This document shows positions 26,259 to 36,519 of a stretch of DNA of 64,000 nt, one piece after another. Numbering within the stretch: the stretch's first letter is position 1; every line of letters begins with the position of its first letter. The stretch is taken from positions 1-64,000 of the forward strand of contig NZ_WRPA01000006.1 of the NCBI RefSeq assembly GCF_009831655.1. The letters are read 5' to 3'. The translations under genes were made by a program, and so were the position numbers. The notes beneath the pieces are model-generated. The model was not told the DNA's origin, did no database searches, and worked only from the letters and a program-made list of their open reading frames with translations. The stretch is from Shewanella insulae. GTDB lineage: Bacteria > Pseudomonadota > Gammaproteobacteria > Enterobacterales > Shewanellaceae.

Positions 26259-27155
26259 ATGATTAATATGAAAAATGCAACCAAGTGGCGTTATTTCAGC
26301 AGCGCGATTTCCGTGATTTTGATGATAGTGTCCATCAGTGTGATTGCCGTCAAGGGGCTTAACTGGGGGCTGGATTTTACCGGCGGTGTGGTCAGTGAAA
26401 TCCGTATCGACAGCTCAATTAGCGCCAAATCGCTGCAACCTGTGTTGCAGCAGGCCTATGGGCAGGAAGTCAGCCTGATTGCTGCCGGTGAGCCGGGACG
26501 CTGGGTGCTGCGTTATGCCGCGCCGAGTGCCGGGCAGAGTATGCCGGAACTGCCGGAGGTACTGGCGGGTATGAACACTCATGTTGAAGTGCTCAATACC
26601 AGCATAGTCGGGCCTCAGGTCGGCCAGGAGTTGGCCGAGCAGGGCGGTTTGGCTTTGCTGGTGGCTATGTTGTGTATTCTGGGGTATCTCTCTTACCGCT
26701 TTGAGTGGCGTCTGGCATCCGGCGCAGTATTTGCTCTGGTGCATGATGTTATCTTTGTGCTGGCTTTTTTTGCCGCCACTCAGATGGAGTTCAACCTGAC
26801 TGTGCTGGCGGCTGTGTTGGCCATTTTGGGATATTCGCTCAACGACTCCATCATTATTGCTGACAGGATCCGCGAATTGCTGGCTGCCAAGCCCAAGCTG
26901 GCGGTAAAAGACATCAATAACCAGGCGATTGCGGCCACTTTTGCCCGAACCATGGTGACATCCGGTACTACTCTGATGACTATTTCAGCACTGTGGATCA
27001 TGGGCGGAGGCCCCTTGGAAGGATTTTCCATCGCCATGTTTATCGGGGTGTTGACCGGTACCTTCTCCTCAATATCGGTGGGTACTTCACTGCCTGAATG
27101 GCTGGGACTGTCCAGTGAGCATTATCGGGTGACGCCTGTGACCCAGACACCCTGA
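26259..27155 (+). CDS. secF: Protein translocase subunit SecF (accessory copy)
   Basis: 298 residues, six membrane segments. L-N-W-G-L-D-F-T-G-G-V matches the SecF signature, and the essential aspartate is D196 in G-Y-S-L-N-D-S-I-I-I-A-D-R-I-R-E. It starts 4 bp after the secD stop, with GAGGG as SD, so the two are translationally close and form a SecDF complex. A bidirectional terminator follows. Confidence 0.94.
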   Translation: MINMKNATKWRYFSSAISVILMIVSISVIAVKGLNWGLDFTGGVVSEIRIDSSISAKSLQPVLQQAYGQEVSLIAAGEPGRWVLRYAAPSAGQSMPELPEVLAGMNTHVEVLNTSIVGPQVGQELAEQGGLALLVAMLCILGYLSYRFEWRLASGAVFALVHDVIFVLAFFAATQMEFNLTVLAAVLAILGYSLNDSIIIADRIRELLAAKPKLAVKDINNQAIAATFARTMVTSGTTLMTISALWIMGGGPLEGFSIAMFIGVLTGTFSSISVGTSLPEWLGLSSEHYRVTPVTQTP

Positions 27156-27227
27156 TTGAAACCCGTCAATTAATAGTAATTTAATCCGCCGGCGCCACAA
27201 TGTGTGCGCCGATGGGATTATGCCTAC

Positions 27228-27257
27228 AAAAAAGCCACCGGTTAAGGTGGCTTTTTT
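27228..27257. terminator. Bidirectional terminator between secF and yhbY
   Basis: GCCACC (27234-27239), loop GGTTAA, GGTGGC (27246-27251), flanked by A6 and T6, serving the convergent genes on both sides. Confidence 0.92.
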
Positions 27258-27276
27258 GTGGGCATGAGTCCAGGAG

Positions 27277-27576
27277 TTATTTCGCTCTTGGTACGGCAAT
27301 CTTCATCTCTGGAGATTGACGGAATAGGACCAATACGTGACCGATAAGCTGAACCTTTTCAGCTTGAGTTTCGCGTACAATGGCGTCAACGACTGCATTT
27401 TTTAGCTCTCTGTCTCCAGAGGCAACTTTCACTTTGATTAATTCATGATGAGAGAGTGCATTATCAATTTCAGCCAGTACACCTTCAGTCAGGCCATTGG
27501 CACCAAGCTGCACAACAGGCTTGAGGTTATGCGCTAAGCCTTTTAGATGCTGTTTCTGTTTGGTTGTTAAGTTCAT
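27277..27576 (-). CDS. yhbY: Ribosome-associated RNA-binding protein YhbY (CRM domain)
   Basis: 99 residues with ATG at 27576; a TTG three codons further upstream is also open. It begins M-N-L-T-T-K-Q-K-Q-H-L-K-G-L-A-H, nearly as in E. coli. It is a single CRM domain with the G-x-N-G motif (L-G-A-N-G-L-T-E-G-V). It associates with pre-50S ribosomal subunits. Divergent from rlmE, as in E. coli. Confidence 0.95.
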   Translation of the reverse strand: MNLTTKQKQHLKGLAHNLKPVVQLGANGLTEGVLAEIDNALSHHELIKVKVASGDRELKNAVVDAIVRETQAEKVQLIGHVLVLFRQSPEMKIAVPRAK

Positions 27577-27667
27577 TTCTACCAACTTTATGCTGAGTTA
27601 CTGTTGAAAAACCGCTATTCTACCCTCATATAGCCTTTGTGTAACTCATATTTGTTGCGGATTTTTA

Positions 27668-28297
27668 ATGTCAGGTAAAAAACGAACGGCCAGTTCCGCC
27701 CGATGGATGCAGGAACATTTCGATGATCATTATGTTAAGTTGTCGCAGAAACGGGGATTGCGTTCGCGCGCTGCGTTTAAAATAGAAGAGATACAACAGA
27801 AGGATAAGCTGATCCGCCCTGGCATGACTGTGGTGGATCTTGGTGCAGCCCCGGGTGGCTGGTCACAGATCGCCGTCAAGTTGGCCGGGGAGACTGGCAA
27901 GGTCATCGCCTGCGATATCCTGCCTATGGATCCGATTGTCGGCGTCGATTTTCTGCAAGGCGATTTTCGTGAAGAAAAGGTACTCGATGCCTTACTCGAA
28001 CGAGTTGGCGATGCTAAAGTCGATGTTGTGTTGTCGGATATGGCACCTAATATGAGTGGTACAGGGGGCGTGGATCAGCCTCGCGCCATGTATTTGGTGG
28101 AGCTGGCACTTGATATGTGTCATCAGGTATTGGCACCAAATGGTAGTTTTGCTGTCAAAGTCTTTCAGGGGGAGGGCTTTGATGAGTATATGAAGGCGGT
28201 GAGACAGGCATTTACCACCGTCAAAACACGTAAGCCAGACTCGTCGCGACCGCGTTCGCGTGAAGTCTATCTTGTGGCGACGGGTTACAAGTTATAG
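27668..28297 (+). CDS. rlmE: 23S rRNA 2'-O-ribose U2552 methyltransferase
   Basis: 209 residues, the same as E. coli RrmJ/FtsJ. The SAM-binding region is [13 protein letters not shown]. The catalytic K-D-K-E tetrad is complete: K38, D124, K164 and E199. It methylates U2552 of 23S rRNA during late 50S maturation and is heat-induced in E. coli. ftsH follows 45 bp downstream. Confidence 0.98.
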   Translation: MSGKKRTASSARWMQEHFDDHYVKLSQKRGLRSRAAFKIEEIQQKDKLIRPGMTVVDLGAAPGGWSQIAVKLAGETGKVIACDILPMDPIVGVDFLQGDFREEKVLDALLERVGDAKVDVVLSDMAPNMSGTGGVDQPRAMYLVELALDMCHQVLAPNGSFAVKVFQGEGFDEYMKAVRQAFTTVKTRKPDSSRPRSREVYLVATGYKL

Positions 28298-28342
28298 TAA
28301 CCTAACGTCAGTAACCGCAAGACTGTATGAGGTCTAGTAATT

Positions 28343-30313
28343 TTGAGTGATATGGCAAAAAATTTAATTCTCTGGGTTGTCATCGCCGTCGTGCTGATGT
28401 CAGTGTTTCAGGGCTACTCCCCCTCTTCATCGAATTCCATGAAGATGGATTATTCAACTTTCCTGGACGATGTGCGTGCCGGGCAGATTAATACTGTCGA
28501 GGTGAAGAGCGATCAACGCACCATCGAGGGTACCAAGAGAACCGGGGAAAAATTTACCACTATCATGCCTATGTATGACCAGGATCTGATCAACGATCTT
28601 GACCGTAAGGGTGTGACCATGAAAGGTCAGGAAGCAGAAGAATCTGGCTTCCTTACTCAGATTTTCATCTCTTGGTTCCCCATGCTATTACTCATCGGGG
28701 TGTGGATCTTCTTCATGCGCCAGATGCAGGGCGGTGGCGGTAAAGGCGCCATGTCTTTCGGAAAGAGTAAAGCCAAGCTGATGAGTGAAGATCAGATCAA
28801 GACTACCTTCGGTGACGTCGCCGGTTGCGACGAGGCTAAGGAGGATGTCAAAGAGCTGGTCGATTACCTCAAAGAGCCGACCAAGTTCCAGAAACTGGGT
28901 GGCCGCATTCCTACCGGTGTCCTCCTTGTAGGACCTCCAGGTACGGGTAAGACCCTGCTTGCCAAGGCGATTGCCGGCGAGGCCAAGGTGCCTTTCTTCA
29001 CCATTTCAGGTTCTGATTTCGTTGAGATGTTTGTGGGTGTCGGTGCCTCTCGTGTCCGTGACATGTTCGAGCAGGCGAAGAAGTCAGCGCCTTGTATCAT
29101 CTTTATCGATGAGATCGATGCCGTAGGTCGCCAGCGCGGCGCCGGTGTCGGTGGTGGTCACGATGAGCGTGAGCAGACCCTTAACCAGATGCTGGTTGAG
29201 ATGGATGGCTTCGAGGGTAACGAAGGTATTATCGTTATCGCCGCGACCAACCGTCCCGACGTATTGGATGCCGCCTTGCTGCGTCCGGGTCGTTTCGACC
29301 GTCAAGTGGTGGTCGGCCTGCCAGACGTGCGTGGCCGTGAGCAGATCCTTAAGGTACATATGCGTAAAGTACCTCTGGCCGATGACGTTAAGGCGAGCGT
29401 AATTGCCCGTGGTACGCCAGGCTTCTCTGGTGCCGATCTGGCTAACCTGGTCAACGAAGCGGCGCTGTTTGCAGCCCGCGGTAATCGCCGCGTGGTGGGC
29501 ATGGAAGAGTTTGAGAGCGCCAAAGACAAGATCATGATGGGCGCCGAGCGTCGCACCATGGTGATGTCGGAAGAAGAGAAAGAGATGACCGCCTATCACG
29601 AAGCGGGTCACGCTATCGTTGGCTGCCTGGTGCCTGAGCACGACCCTGTGCACAAGGTGACCATCATTCCTCGTGGCCGTGCCCTGGGTGTGACTTTCTT
29701 CCTGCCAGAGGCCGATGCCATCAGTCAGAGTCGTCGTAAGCTGGAGAGCCAGATCTCAGTGGCCTATGGTGGACGTATTGCTGAAGACCTTATCTATGGT
29801 AGCGAGAAGGTCTCTACCGGCGCCTCACAAGATATCAAATACGCCACTTCCATTGCACGTAACATGGTGACCCAGTGGGGCTTCTCCGAGAAGCTGGGCC
29901 CGGTATTGTATGCCGAAGATGAAAATGAGGTCTTCCTGGGACGTAGCATGGGTAAGACTCAGCATATGTCCGATGAAACGGCCAAGCTTATCGACGATGA
30001 GGTGAAGATCCTGATCGATAGCAACTATGGCAGGGCCTATAAATTCCTAACGGACAACATGGATATTCTTCACGCGATGAAAGAGGCGCTGATGAAGTAC
30101 GAGACTATCGATGCGACTCAGATCGAAGATTTGATGGCCCGTCGAGAGGTTCGTGCCCCGGCCGATTGGAACATGGATGAAAATGGTTCGAACGGTAATG
30201 GCAATGGCGGTCATGGTGAAGCGGTAAAATCGCCTGAGTCGAGTGAAGCCCAAGGCGAGGCAGAGCCAGCGAATGAGCCCAAAGAAGGTGATGAATCACC
30301 TGTAATTAAGTAA
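28343..30313 (+). CDS. ftsH: ATP-dependent zinc metalloprotease FtsH
   Basis: 656 residues from TTG 28343, or 653 from ATG 28352; GAGG lies 10 bases before the TTG. Two N-terminal membrane segments flank a periplasmic loop. Then come the AAA+ domain ([21 protein letters not shown]) and the zinc protease motif H-E-A-G-H at 419-423. The C-terminal tail is rich in Asn, Gly and Glu. It degrades membrane proteins, and in E. coli also sigma-32 and LpxC. Same transcription unit as rlmE. Confidence 0.98.
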   Translation: MSDMAKNLILWVVIAVVLMSVFQGYSPSSSNSMKMDYSTFLDDVRAGQINTVEVKSDQRTIEGTKRTGEKFTTIMPMYDQDLINDLDRKGVTMKGQEAEESGFLTQIFISWFPMLLLIGVWIFFMRQMQGGGGKGAMSFGKSKAKLMSEDQIKTTFGDVAGCDEAKEDVKELVDYLKEPTKFQKLGGRIPTGVLLVGPPGTGKTLLAKAIAGEAKVPFFTISGSDFVEMFVGVGASRVRDMFEQAKKSAPCIIFIDEIDAVGRQRGAGVGGGHDEREQTLNQMLVEMDGFEGNEGIIVIAATNRPDVLDAALLRPGRFDRQVVVGLPDVRGREQILKVHMRKVPLADDVKASVIARGTPGFSGADLANLVNEAALFAARGNRRVVGMEEFESAKDKIMMGAERRTMVMSEEEKEMTAYHEAGHAIVGCLVPEHDPVHKVTIIPRGRALGVTFFLPEADAISQSRRKLESQISVAYGGRIAEDLIYGSEKVSTGASQDIKYATSIARNMVTQWGFSEKLGPVLYAEDENEVFLGRSMGKTQHMSDETAKLIDDEVKILIDSNYGRAYKFLTDNMDILHAMKEALMKYETIDATQIEDLMARREVRAPADWNMDENGSNGNGNGGHGEAVKSPESSEAQGEAEPANEPKEGDESPVIK

Positions 30314-30344
30314 TCATCTTTACGATAGATTAACGGCATTATCT

Positions 30345-30371
30345 AAGAAAACCCCTTAACGGGGTTTTCTT
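30345..30371 (+). terminator. Terminator after ftsH
   Basis: AAGAAAACCCC (30345-30355) pairs perfectly with GGGGTTTTCTT (30361-30371) around TTAAC. The T-tract is interrupted, so some readthrough into folP is likely. Confidence 0.75.
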
Positions 30372-30406
30372 GTTTACGACATTAGTGTGTGATTGAGGAG
30401 CCTCTC

Positions 30407-31255
30407 TTGCAGCAAGGGTTTCAACTAGTTAGTGGCGATAAACGCCTGGATCTTTCTCAGCCCAGAGTGATGGGAATACTAAACGTGACACCGGATTCGT
30501 TCTCTGACGGTGGTCGTTTCGCCAATATCGAGCCGGCCTGTCGCCACGCAGACGCTTTAGTTACCGAAGGGGCAAGCATTATCGATATCGGTGGCGAGTC
30601 GACTCGCCCCGGCGCGGCAGAGGTCAGTGTTCAGCATGAGCTGGACAGGGTCATCCCCCTGGTGGAGTATGTGAGTGCCCATCACGACGTGTGGATCTCG
30701 GTCGATACCAGCAAGCCTGAGGTGATGAGTGAGGCGGTAGCCGCCGGCGCCCATCTCATCAATGATGTGAGGGCACTGCAGGAGCCAGGCGCACTTACAG
30801 TTGCCGCCAAGCTAAATGTGCCTGTCTGTTTAATGCATATGCAGGGGCAGCCGAGAACCATGCAAGACGCGCCCCTTTATCACGATATCATAGCCGATAT
30901 CAGCGGCTTCTTTGAGGAGCGCATCCAGGCCTGTCTGGCTGCTGGCATCGACAGAGACAACTTGCTGCTTGACCCAGGTTACGGCTTTGGCAAGACGCTG
31001 TCACATAACTATGAGTTGTTAAATCGCCAGGCCGAGCTGAAATCCTTCGGGCTGCCACTGCTTATCGGCCTGTCACGCAAGAGTATGATCGGCAACCTGC
31101 TAAACGCGCCGACAGATGAGCGCCTGGCGGGCAGCCTGAGCGCCGCGCTCTTGAGTATTCAGCAGGGGGCGCATATTATCCGTGTCCATGATGTAAAACC
31201 GACCATGGACATGATCAAGGTCATGCAGGCCAGCACCAATTATCAGGCATTATAA
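30407..31255 (+). CDS. folP: Dihydropteroate synthase
   Basis: Folate pathway enzyme joining pterin pyrophosphate and p-aminobenzoate; the target of sulfonamides. Start chosen at TTG 30407, with GAGGAG six bases upstream, giving 282 residues as in E. coli; the longer frame from GTG 30389 has no SD. Motifs: M-G-I-L-N-V-T-P-D-S-F-S-D-G-G; D-I-G-G-E-S-T-R-P-G; L-D-P-G-Y-G-F-G-K. Follows ftsH and precedes glmM as in E. coli. Confidence 0.97.
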   Translation: MQQGFQLVSGDKRLDLSQPRVMGILNVTPDSFSDGGRFANIEPACRHADALVTEGASIIDIGGESTRPGAAEVSVQHELDRVIPLVEYVSAHHDVWISVDTSKPEVMSEAVAAGAHLINDVRALQEPGALTVAAKLNVPVCLMHMQGQPRTMQDAPLYHDIIADISGFFEERIQACLAAGIDRDNLLLDPGYGFGKTLSHNYELLNRQAELKSFGLPLLIGLSRKSMIGNLLNAPTDERLAGSLSAALLSIQQGAHIIRVHDVKPTMDMIKVMQASTNYQAL

Positions 31256-31333
31256 AAATTATATGCTGCGTTTTAGCTGGCGATGAGTAGATCAAATAAG
31301 TAAGGCCCTGGGATAGGGCAGAGGTAATAACAA

Positions 31334-32665
31334 GTGAGAAAATTCTTCGGAACCGACGGTATTAGAGGCAAGGTGGGCGCGGGTAAGATGACCCCGGAAT
31401 TGGCGCTCAAACTTGGCTGGGCGGCAGGGCGTGTGTTATCTCGCGCCGGTACAAAGAAGGTGATCATAGGTAAGGACACGCGTATCTCGGGCTATCTGTT
31501 CGAGTCTGCGATGGAAGCCGGCCTGTCGGCCGCGGGTTTAAATGTGATGTTGATGGGGCCTATGCCGACACCAGCCGTGGCTTATCTGACCCGCACCTTC
31601 CGGGCTGAAGCCGGAGTGGTGATCAGCGCATCCCACAACCCATATTATGATAACGGTATCAAGTTCTTCTCTACCGACGGCAGCAAGCTCGATGACGAGG
31701 TTGAGCTAGAGATCGAACGTGAGCTTGAAAAGCCGCTCGAGTGTGTCGAGTCGCACCTGCTGGGTAAGGTATCGCGCATCGAAGACGCCGCCGGTCGTTA
31801 CATTGAGTACTGTAAGGGCAACTTCCCTGCCGAGCATACCCTCAACGGTCTCAAGATAGTGGTCGACTGCGCCCACGGGGCAACCTATCACATCGCGCCG
31901 AGTGTGTTTCGCGAGCTAGGCGCCGAGGTGATCACCATAGGTGACAAGCCTGATGGCATCAACATCAACCATGAGGTGGGTGCCACCTCTATGGGTAAGA
32001 TCCGTGAGACAGTGATCGCCGAGAAGGCGGACCTGGGTATCGCACTGGATGGTGATGGTGACCGCATCATGATGGTGAATCGTCACGGTAAGGTGATCGA
32101 TGGTGATGAGATCCTCTATGTCCTGGCCTGTGATGCCCAGGATCGCGGCGTGCTAAAAGGCGGCGTGGTGGGCACCCTGATGTCGAACTTAGGGTTAGAT
32201 CTTGCGCTTAAGGCCCGTGATATTCCCTTTGCCCGCTCTAAGGTGGGCGACCGTTATGTGATCGAGCTGCTTAAAGAGAAAGACTGGCGCATCGGCGGCG
32301 AGAACTCCGGGCATATCCTGAACCTGGATCATGGCACCACGGGTGACGGTATCGTCGCCGGTATCCTGGTGCTGGCGGCCATGTGTCGTAAGCAGGCGAC
32401 CCTGGAGGAGCTGACCGAAGGGATCAAGATGTTGCCACAGGTGCTGGTTAACGTCAGATTCGAAGGCAGCCATAACCCATTGGAAGCCGATAGTGTATTG
32501 AGCGCCCAGGCGGAAGTGGAGGCCAAGCTTGGTGAACGTGGCCGTGTACTGCTGCGTAAGTCGGGCACAGAGCCATTGATCCGTGTCATGGTCGAAGGCG
32601 ATGTGGCCAGCGATGTAAAAGCGCATGCTAACTATATTGCCGAGGCCATTAAGGCGCTAGTTTAA
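31334..32665 (+). CDS. glmM: Phosphoglucosamine mutase
   Basis: 443 residues from GTG 31334 (AGAGGT upstream). Converts glucosamine-6-phosphate to glucosamine-1-phosphate for UDP-GlcNAc, hence peptidoglycan and LPS. The active phosphoserine is S100 in I-S-A-S-H-N-P; the metal loop is D-G-D-G-D-R; the sugar loop is G-E-N-S-G-H; and the C-terminal phosphate loop is R-K-S-G-T-E-P. Operon with folP. Confidence 0.98.
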   Translation: MRKFFGTDGIRGKVGAGKMTPELALKLGWAAGRVLSRAGTKKVIIGKDTRISGYLFESAMEAGLSAAGLNVMLMGPMPTPAVAYLTRTFRAEAGVVISASHNPYYDNGIKFFSTDGSKLDDEVELEIERELEKPLECVESHLLGKVSRIEDAAGRYIEYCKGNFPAEHTLNGLKIVVDCAHGATYHIAPSVFRELGAEVITIGDKPDGININHEVGATSMGKIRETVIAEKADLGIALDGDGDRIMMVNRHGKVIDGDEILYVLACDAQDRGVLKGGVVGTLMSNLGLDLALKARDIPFARSKVGDRYVIELLKEKDWRIGGENSGHILNLDHGTTGDGIVAGILVLAAMCRKQATLEELTEGIKMLPQVLVNVRFEGSHNPLEADSVLSAQAEVEAKLGERGRVLLRKSGTEPLIRVMVEGDVASDVKAHANYIAEAIKALV

Positions 32666-32674
32666 GGCGCTTGT

Positions 32675-32706
32675 ACAGGATTTAGCCTTGCTGGGTTAAA
32701 TCCTGT
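32675..32706 (+). terminator. Hairpin after glmM
   Basis: ACAGGATTTA (32675-32684) and TAAATCCTGT (32697-32706) are perfect 10-bp arms around a 12-base loop. Only a poor T-tract follows, so it is a weak terminator or an mRNA 3'-end stabiliser. Confidence 0.55.
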
Positions 32707-32833
32707 GCTATTTATCCCGCCCAAGGATAAAAAGTAATCGCTTCGACACTTTATCGCAAAAATTCGAGATTTAGGTATTGTAACTTAACAAGTGGTTCGC
32801 TATTATTCAGCCCGCTTTCAGAAGGAGACAGTG

Positions 32834-33616
32834 ATGGCACTAAGACGCCCAATGGTCGCTGGTAACTGGAAAATGAACGGTACTGCGCAACTAGCGCAAG
32901 AGTTATTTACCAAGTTTGCTACCAAGCTTCAAAATGATTCTGCGGAAGTGGTCTTGTGTCCACCGAGTATTTTTCTTGAAAGTGTTCGTCAGCAGCTCGA
33001 TGCTAACAAAGAAGCCTTAAACGGTTGTCTAGTTAGAATGGGTGCCCAAAACCTGAGTCAACATGACTTCGGTGCCTATACAGGTGAAGTATCTGGGCAG
33101 ATGCTGAAAGATTCTGGATGTCGCTATGTCATCATCGGTCATTCCGAACGTCGTAGAATGTACGGCGAAACAAGCGACATCGTGGCGGAAAAATTTGCCG
33201 CCGCACAGAAGCATGGTTTGACCCCTATATTATGTGTAGGCGAGTCTGGTCCAGCACGTGAAGCAAGACGCACCTTCGAGGTGATTGCCGAAGAGTTGGA
33301 TGTGGTCATCGAGAAGAATGGCACCATGGCTTTTGATAATGCGATTATCGCCTATGAGCCACTTTGGGCCGTAGGGACTGGTAAGAGCGCTACGCCAGAG
33401 CAGGCGCAAGAAGTACACGCGTTTATTCGCAAGCGTCTCTCTGAAGTGTCTCCGTATATCGGAGAGAATATCAGGATTTTGTACGGTGGTAGCGTAACGC
33501 CGAGTAATGCAGCAGATCTATTTGCTCAGCCTGATGTAGATGGTGGACTGATAGGCGGTGCTAGCTTAAACTCTACCGAGTTTTTAAGTTTATGTTCGAT
33601 AGCGATGAGCGCATAA
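32834..33616 (+). CDS. tpiA: Triosephosphate isomerase
   Basis: 260 residues from ATG 32834 with AAGGAG just upstream; the frame extends to 32792 without support. Interconverts DHAP and glyceraldehyde-3-phosphate. Catalytic residues: Lys in G-N-W-K-M-N-G, His in I-I-G-H-S-E-R-R, Glu in [11 protein letters not shown]. It precedes secG by one base, a linkage found in many gammaproteobacteria. Confidence 0.98.
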   Translation: MALRRPMVAGNWKMNGTAQLAQELFTKFATKLQNDSAEVVLCPPSIFLESVRQQLDANKEALNGCLVRMGAQNLSQHDFGAYTGEVSGQMLKDSGCRYVIIGHSERRRMYGETSDIVAEKFAAAQKHGLTPILCVGESGPAREARRTFEVIAEELDVVIEKNGTMAFDNAIIAYEPLWAVGTGKSATPEQAQEVHAFIRKRLSEVSPYIGENIRILYGGSVTPSNAADLFAQPDVDGGLIGGASLNSTEFLSLCSIAMSA

Positions 33617-33617
33617 T

Positions 33618-33962
33618 ATGTACGAAGTTCTAATGGTTATTTACTTGTTGGTTGCGTTAGGCCTGATTGGTTTAATCCTTATCCAGCAAGGTAAGGGAGC
33701 TGACATGGGAGCCTCTTTTGGCGCCGGTGCATCAGCCACTCTGTTCGGTTCTTCTGGTTCGGGTAACTTTTTGACTCGTTCCACAGCGATACTGGCGATT
33801 GCCTTCTTTGCCCTGAGTCTAACGATTGGCAACTTGAGCGCAAACCACGCCAAGAGCGAAGAATCTTGGAAAGATTTAGGTGCCGATGCCGCGGCAGTAA
33901 CTGAGCAAGTTACCGATGCAGTAAAAGACGCACAAAAGTCAGAAGATAAGATCCCTGACTAA
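33618..33962 (+). CDS. secG: Protein translocase subunit SecG
   Basis: 114 residues, small SecYEG subunit. Two hydrophobic segments (about 3-22 and 55-72) flank the [17 protein letters not shown] loop; a charged acidic C-terminal tail follows. Start ATG is one base after the tpiA stop, so translation is coupled. The tRNA-Leu gene follows as in E. coli. Confidence 0.96.
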   Translation: MYEVLMVIYLLVALGLIGLILIQQGKGADMGASFGAGASATLFGSSGSGNFLTRSTAILAIAFFALSLTIGNLSANHAKSEESWKDLGADAAAVTEQVTDAVKDAQKSEDKIPD

Positions 33963-34085
33963 TCGCTCGAAAGAGCAAGGCGCGGCTTAGATTTAACCTT
34001 GATTTAATTTAGGTAGCGTGACTGGTAAAGATGAGTCTCCTCAACACTCATAGAAAGTCTTAATCAGTCGAAGTAACGATCACAT

Positions 34086-34171
34086 GCGGATGTGGTGGAA
34101 TTGGTAGACACGCCATCTTGAGGGGGTGGTGAGCCTAGCTCGTGAGGGTTCAAGTCCCTCCATCCGCACCA
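34086..34171 (+). tRNA. tRNA-Leu (anticodon GAG)
   Basis: 86 nt with encoded CCA. Acceptor arms GCGGATG/CATCCGC pair fully. The anticodon arm CCATC/GGTGG carries loop TTGAGGG with anticodon GAG. A long variable arm marks it as class II. T-arm: GAGGGTTCAAGTCCCTC. Position after secG matches E. coli leuU. Confidence 0.97.
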
Positions 34172-34202
34172 AATTTAGATTGAGCCTAGCTTGGTCTGAA
34201 TC

Positions 34203-34232
34203 GATAAAGTGGCAGAGGTATCTGCCTTTATC
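34203..34232 (+). other. Long hairpin between the two tRNA genes
   Basis: GATAAA and GGCAGA (34203-34216) pair with TCTGCC and TTTATC (34221-34232), a 12-bp stem with a 2-base bulge. It may terminate or process the tRNA-Leu transcript. Confidence 0.5.
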
Positions 34233-34274
34233 ATTGCAAATATTGTTCTCAATCAATATAATTGCAGCAGTTGA

Positions 34275-34351
<77 letters not shown>

Positions 34352-34405
34352 GCTTCCCAGTGATGAAGCAGCGCTTCATTTCTGTTACAGGTTCTGAATG
34401 ATATG

Positions 34406-34428
34406 ACCTCGTGATTACGGGGTTTTTT
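34406..34428 (+). terminator. Terminator after tRNA-fMet
   Basis: ACCTCGT (34406-34412), loop GATT, ACGGGGT (34417-34423) with one T-G pair, then T6. It lies in the leader of the rimP-nusA operon. Confidence 0.75.
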
Positions 34429-34473
34429 GTTATCTGGACTTTTGAAATATCGTCATTTGATGATGTCGTACTG

Positions 34474-34492
34474 GGGCTTTATGCCCTTTTTT
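34474..34492 (+). terminator. Second leader terminator before rimP
   Basis: GGGC (34474-34477), loop TTTAT, GCCC (34483-34486), then T6, ending 19 bases before the rimP start. With the one at 34406 it forms a tandem attenuator suited to NusA autoregulation. Confidence 0.6.
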
Positions 34493-34510
34493 GTTTTTCG
34501 GGGGGTAACC

Positions 34511-34966
34511 TTGGCAACTTTAGAAAGTAAGCTGGAACAGATGCTTATCGCGCCAGTTGAAGCATTGGGCCATAGTCTGTGGGGATTGGAATATGTACAG
34601 GCGGGCAAGCATTCGGTGCTGCGTGTATATATAGATAATGAAAACGGCATCTTCATCGATGATTGTGCCGATGTCAGTCGCCAGATCAGTGCCGTGCTGG
34701 ATGTCGAGGACCCGATTTCGACCGAATATACACTAGAAGTTTCCTCACCAGGTGTCGATAGACCATTATTTACTGCAGAGCAGTATGCGAGATACCTAGG
34801 TGAAACCGTAAAGGTACAACTGACTATGCCTGTCGCTGGTAGTCGTAATTTAAAAGGGACCGTCGCGGGCGTTGAGGGGCAGATGCTGACTCTTACCGTA
34901 GATGGCAAAGAACTGATTATTGCCTTGGATAACATCCGCAAGGGCAACTTAATCGCTAAGTTTTGA
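34511..34966 (+). CDS. rimP: Ribosome maturation factor RimP
   Basis: 151 residues from TTG 34511, after GGGGG at 34501-34505, beginning [10 protein letters not shown] like E. coli (150). The longer frame to 34427 runs through terminator hairpins and is rejected. Motifs: [25 protein letters not shown]. It assists 30S assembly. nusA follows 27 bp on. Confidence 0.96.
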   Translation: MATLESKLEQMLIAPVEALGHSLWGLEYVQAGKHSVLRVYIDNENGIFIDDCADVSRQISAVLDVEDPISTEYTLEVSSPGVDRPLFTAEQYARYLGETVKVQLTMPVAGSRNLKGTVAGVEGQMLTLTVDGKELIIALDNIRKGNLIAKF

Positions 34967-34993
34967 TGGATTCGAGCTGAACGAGGCAAGAGA

Positions 34994-36493
34994 ATGAACA
35001 AAGAGATTCTGCTAGTCGCTGAGGCGGTTTCAAATGAGAAGGCCGTGCCACGCGAAAAGATTTTTGAAGCGTTGGAAATTGCGTTAGCGACGGCTACCAA
35101 GAAAAAATATGAAGGCGATATCGAAGTTCGTGTCGCTATCGATCGTAAGACAGGCGAGTACGAAACCTTCCGTCGTTGGATGGTGGTTGAGGATGATGGT
35201 CAGGCGCTGGAAAACCCTTTCCGTGAGATCACCCTGGAAGCGGCTCGTTACGAAAACCCTGAAATTCAGGTGGGTGAGTATATCGAAGATGAGATAGAGT
35301 CAGTCGTCTTCGACCGTATTACTACTCAGACCGCCAAGCAGGTGATTGTACAGAAGGTACGTGAAGCCGAGCGCGCTCAGATCGTTGACCAGTTCATCGA
35401 CAAAGAAGGTGAGCTGATCACGGGTGTGGTAAAGAAGAGCAACCGTGAGAGCGTAGTTGTTGACCTGGGTAACAACGCCGACGCTGTGTTGTTTAAGGAA
35501 GACCTTATCTCACGCGAAAGCTTCCGTCCGGGCGACCGTGTTCGTGCGTTGCTATACGCCGTGCGTCCAGAGGCCCGTGGTGCACAGCTGTTCCTGACCC
35601 GTACCAAGCCAGACATGCTGATCGAGCTGTTCCGTGTAGAAGTGCCGGAAATTGCCGATGAGATGATCGAGATCATGGGCGCCGCTCGTGATCCAGGTTC
35701 TCGCGCTAAGATTGCGGTCAAGTCTAATGACCGTCGTATCGATCCTATCGGTGCTTGTGTGGGCATGCGCGGCGCGCGTGTTCAGGCAGTGTCTAACGAG
35801 TTAGGCGGTGAGCGTGTTGATATCGTGCTTTGGGATGATAACCCAGCGCAATTTGTGATCAATGCGATGGCGCCCGCCGATGTGGCATCTATCATAGTCG
35901 ACGAAGATAACCACTCTATGGATATCGCCGTTGAAGCCGATTCGTTGGCACAAGCTATTGGCCGTAACGGTCAAAACGTGCGTTTGGCCACTCAGTTATC
36001 GGGCTGGGAGCTAAACGTGATGACAGTGGAAGATATGCAGGCGAAGCATCAGGCAGAGAGTGCCAAGATCGTTAACCTGTTCATTACTTCACTTGATGTC
36101 GATGAAGATTTTGCTCAGGTGCTTGCCGATGAAGGTTTCACTTCATTAGAAGAGGTCGCCTATGTACCAGAATCTGAACTGCTTGACATCGACGGCTTCG
36201 ACGAAGATATCGTTGAGGCACTCAGAGAGCGCGCTAAGGCGGCGATCTCTACACGGGCTTTGGCATCCGAGGAAGCACTTGACGGTGCTGAGCCAAGCGA
36301 AGATTTACTTGCCCTAGAAGGTTTAGAGCGTCACTTGGCGTATGTATTGGCGAGTAAAGGCGTGATTACGCTTGAAGATTTAGCCGAACAAGGCATTGAT
36401 GATTTGATCGAGATTGAAGAATTAACAGAAGAAAAAGCTGGTGAGCTCATCATGGCGGCCCGCAATATCTGTTGGTTTGGCGAAGAAGCTTAA
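34994..36493 (+). CDS. nusA: Transcription termination/antitermination factor NusA
   Basis: 499 residues (E. coli 495). N-terminal RNA polymerase-binding domain, S1 domain (about 135-200), two KH domains (about 200-345, with [10 protein letters not shown] and I-G-R-N-G-Q-N-V), then two acidic AR repeats, the second ending E-L-I-M-A-A-R. It controls pausing, termination and antitermination and probably its own operon leader. It ends 26 bp before infB. Confidence 0.98.
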   Translation: MNKEILLVAEAVSNEKAVPREKIFEALEIALATATKKKYEGDIEVRVAIDRKTGEYETFRRWMVVEDDGQALENPFREITLEAARYENPEIQVGEYIEDEIESVVFDRITTQTAKQVIVQKVREAERAQIVDQFIDKEGELITGVVKKSNRESVVVDLGNNADAVLFKEDLISRESFRPGDRVRALLYAVRPEARGAQLFLTRTKPDMLIELFRVEVPEIADEMIEIMGAARDPGSRAKIAVKSNDRRIDPIGACVGMRGARVQAVSNELGGERVDIVLWDDNPAQFVINAMAPADVASIIVDEDNHSMDIAVEADSLAQAIGRNGQNVRLATQLSGWELNVMTVEDMQAKHQAESAKIVNLFITSLDVDEDFAQVLADEGFTSLEEVAYVPESELLDIDGFDEDIVEALRERAKAAISTRALASEEALDGAEPSEDLLALEGLERHLAYVLASKGVITLEDLAEQGIDDLIEIEELTEEKAGELIMAARNICWFGEEA

Positions 36494-36519
36494 GTCGATC
36501 AACAGAGGGGAGTTTACAG

